Source: Pseudooceanicola nanhaiensis DSM 18065 | GTDB lineage: Bacteria; Pseudomonadota; Alphaproteobacteria; Rhodobacterales; Rhodobacteraceae | Length of the DNA stretch: 64,000 bases | Assembly (NCBI RefSeq): GCF_000688295.1 | Contig: NZ_JHZF01000013.1 | Location: forward strand, 434,001-498,000 | Reading direction: 5' to 3' | Part shown: positions 62,368-64,000 of the stretch, one piece after another | Layout: the number at the start of each line of letters is the position of its first letter | How positions within the stretch are numbered: position 1 is the stretch's first letter | Translations under genes and position numbers: made by a program | The notes under the pieces: model-generated | What the model was told of the DNA's origin: nothing | The model's input: the letters and a program-made list of their open reading frames with translations, nothing else | The model's database searches: none

Positions 62368-64000
62368 TTATGGGCGGGACGCCTCTTTCAGTTTGTAGAG
62401 GATCTCGAGCGCTTCCCGCGGGGAGAGGTCGTCGGGGTTGGTGTCTTCGAGGAGCTTCGTCACTTCGGTGAGATGCGCGAGGGCGGCGGCTTTGGGCTGC
62501 GGCGGCGGCGCGGCGGCGAAGAGGGGGAGGTCGTCGATCAGGGTATGGGCCTTGCCGCCCTCGCGGTCGCCCTGTTCCAGCATGTCGAGGATCGCGCGGG
62601 CGCGGGAGACGACCGCCTCGGGGAGGCCGGCGAGGCGGGCGACCTGGACGCCGTAGCTCCGGTCGGCGGCCCCGTGGCGAACCTCGTGCAGGAAGATCAC
62701 GTCGCCCTCGTGTTCGCGGACGGCCACCGTGGCGTTGTCGACGCCCTGGAGCTTGCCGGCCAGCGCCGTCATCTCGTGGTAATGGGTCGCGAAGAGGGCG
62801 CGGCAGTGGTTCACCTCGTGCAGGTGTTCGAGCGTGGCCCAGGCGATGGAGAGGCCGTCATAGGTTGCCGTCCCGCGGCCGATCTCGTCGAGGATGACGA
62901 GGGCGGAGGCGTCGGCCTGGTTCAGGATCGCCGCGGTCTCGACCATCTCGACCATGAAGGTGGAGCGGCCGCGGGCGAGGTCGTCGCTGGCGCCCACGCG
63001 GGAGAAGAGCTGGGAGACGACACCGATCTCGGCCTCCGTCGCCGGAACGTGGCTGCCCATCTGCGCGAGCAGCACGATCAGCGCGTTCTGGCGGAGGAAG
63101 GTCGATTTGCCGGCCATGTTCGGGCCGGTCAGGAGCCAGATGCGGGCCGGGTCGTCCGAGAGGTCGCAATCGTTGGCGATGAAGGGCGCGCCCTGGCGGG
63201 TGAGGGCGGCCTCGACGACCGGGTGGCGGCCGCCCTCGATGCGGAGCGCGCGGGTGGCGGAGATCTTCGGGCGGGTCCAGTTCTCGGTGCGGGAGATCTC
63301 GGCCAGTGCGGTGGCGAGGTCGAATTCCGAGAGCGCCCGGGCAGTGGCGGCGATCCGGTCGGCGGCGTCGAGAATGGCCGACTTGAGGTTGTCATAGAGA
63401 CGCTTTTCGATCTCCAGCGCCTCGCCGGCGGCATTGTGGATGCGGGTCTCGATCTCGGAGAGCTCGGGCGTGGTGAAGCGGAGCTGGTTGGCCGTCGTCT
63501 GGCGGTGCCGGAACGTGTCGGAGAGGGGCTCGGAGAGCATCTTCTCGGCATGGGTGGCGGTCACCTCGATGAAGTAGCCCAGCACGTTGTTGTGCTTGAT
63601 CTTCATCGAGGAGATGCCGGTCTGCTCGGCGTATTGCCCCTGCATTTTCGCGATCACGCCCCGGCCTTCGTCGCGCAGTTCCCGCGCGGCGTCGAGGTCG
63701 GGGTCGTAACCCGGTGCGATGAAGCCGCCGTCGCGGGCCAGCAGCGGGGGCTCGGCGACGAGCGCGGCGTCGAGCAGGGCGAGGAGGTCGTCGTGGCCGG
63801 TGAAATCGCGCGCGGCCTCGGCCAGCAGGGCGGGCAGCTCGGCCGTGCCGAGCAGGTCGCGGATCGCTTCGGCCTGGCCCAGCCCGTTGCGGATCGCGGC
63901 GAGGTCGCGGGGGCCGCCGCGGTCGAGCGAGAGGCGGGAGAGGGCGCGGTCGAGGTCGGGGACCTTGCGCAGCGCCTCGCGGAGGTCCGAGGCCAGCCGG
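62368..64000 (-). CDS. mutS: DNA mismatch repair protein MutS, C-terminal part
   Basis: MutS recognises mismatches and signals through MutL. The frame is open to the right edge, so about 543 C-terminal residues are visible and the mismatch-reading N-terminal domain lies outside. Seen are the lever region, [20 protein letters not shown], Walker [19 protein letters not shown], the STFMVEM signature, Walker [18 protein letters not shown] and FATHYHEM. The GTG at 63657 is an internal codon, not a start. It converges on grpE, with a hairpin-rich 78-base gap. Confidence 0.97.
   Translation of the reverse strand, partial: RLASDLREALRKVPDLDRALSRLSLDRGGPRDLAAIRNGLGQAEAIRDLLGTAELPALLAEAARDFTGHDDLLALLDAALVAEPPLLARDGGFIAPGYDPDLDAARELRDEGRGVIAKMQGQYAEQTGISSMKIKHNNVLGYFIEVTATHAEKMLSEPLSDTFRHRQTTANQLRFTTPELSEIETRIHNAAGEALEIEKRLYDNLKSAILDAADRIAATARALSEFDLATALAEISRTENWTRPKISATRALRIEGGRHPVVEAALTRQGAPFIANDCDLSDDPARIWLLTGPNMAGKSTFLRQNALIVLLAQMGSHVPATEAEIGVVSQLFSRVGASDDLARGRSTFMVEMVETAAILNQADASALVILDEIGRGTATYDGLSIAWATLEHLHEVNHCRALFATHYHEMTALAGKLQGVDNATVAVREHEGDVIFLHEVRHGAADRSYGVQVARLAGLPEAVVSRARAILDMLEQGDREGGKAHTLIDDLPLFAAAPPPQPKAAALAHLTEVTKLLEDTNPDDLSPREALEILYKLKEASRP

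Noticed and set aside
63657-63657. GTG as the start of a short mutS gene
   Set aside because: The frame continues open to the window edge with clear MutS sequence, so this is an internal codon.

Overview
The window is chromosomal DNA of an alphaproteobacterium, most likely a member of the Rhodobacterales (Rhodobacter/Paracoccus/Roseobacter group). The DNA is strongly G+C-rich with G/C-ending codons. It carries the RegB/RegA redox two-component pair, the hemD-mic60-hemY block, the tsaE-amgK-murU-addB-addA-trxA run, a Tim44-like gene, the maf-aroE-coaE-dnaQ operon and the rho-mnmE-mnmG-rsmG-parA-parB block, an assortment typical of that order. No prophage, insertion sequence or CRISPR array was seen.

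1-13.2 kb is the accessory and most unusual part. It holds the end of a DUF4384 protein, a divergently placed exported caspase-fold (peptidase C14) protein with a CxxCH tail, a YceI/OmpA fusion and an unrecognised 455-residue protein. These are followed by an apparent operon of a two-partner-secretion pore (TpsB), a 1635-residue filamentous-haemagglutinin-like exoprotein (TpsA) with GLUG and MBG repeats, and a second exported caspase-fold protein with Sel1 repeats, which is translationally coupled to TpsA. This looks like a secreted-adhesin system with a dedicated caspase-like partner.

13.2-28 kb is mostly conserved chromosome: tRNA-Thr(CGU); hemD-mic60-hemY on the minus strand; tsaD-gpsA-YciI-EVE on the plus strand; ahcY with a clear intrinsic terminator; an HD hydrolase and a GNAT acetyltransferase; a LysR regulator with a possible 46-47-residue protein opposite; regA and regB divergent; and a PAS protein preceded by a full CtrA box. 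28-37 kb is a tightly overlapped run: tsaE, amgK, murU (cell-wall recycling), addB, addA (recombination repair) and trxA, closed by a strong terminator.

37-47 kb contains hslV and hslU, separated by a BrnT/BrnA toxin-antitoxin pair on the opposite strand, followed by tandem MFS transporters, the timA-mltA-smr operon, fxsA and secB.

47-58 kb looks like the chromosome origin domain. The maf-aroE-coaE-dnaQ operon runs left and hemJ-rho-mnmE-mnmG-rsmG-parA-parB runs right. Between them is a 420-base gap with a perfect DnaA box, several degenerate boxes and an AT-rich pyrimidine tract. Two perfect parS sites in opposite orientation lie inside the first codons of mnmG and rsmG, just before parA and parB. 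58-64 kb holds DUF454, hemW, rdgB and rph on the minus strand, then hrcA and grpE on the plus strand, a hairpin-rich element, and the 3' part of mutS running off the right edge.
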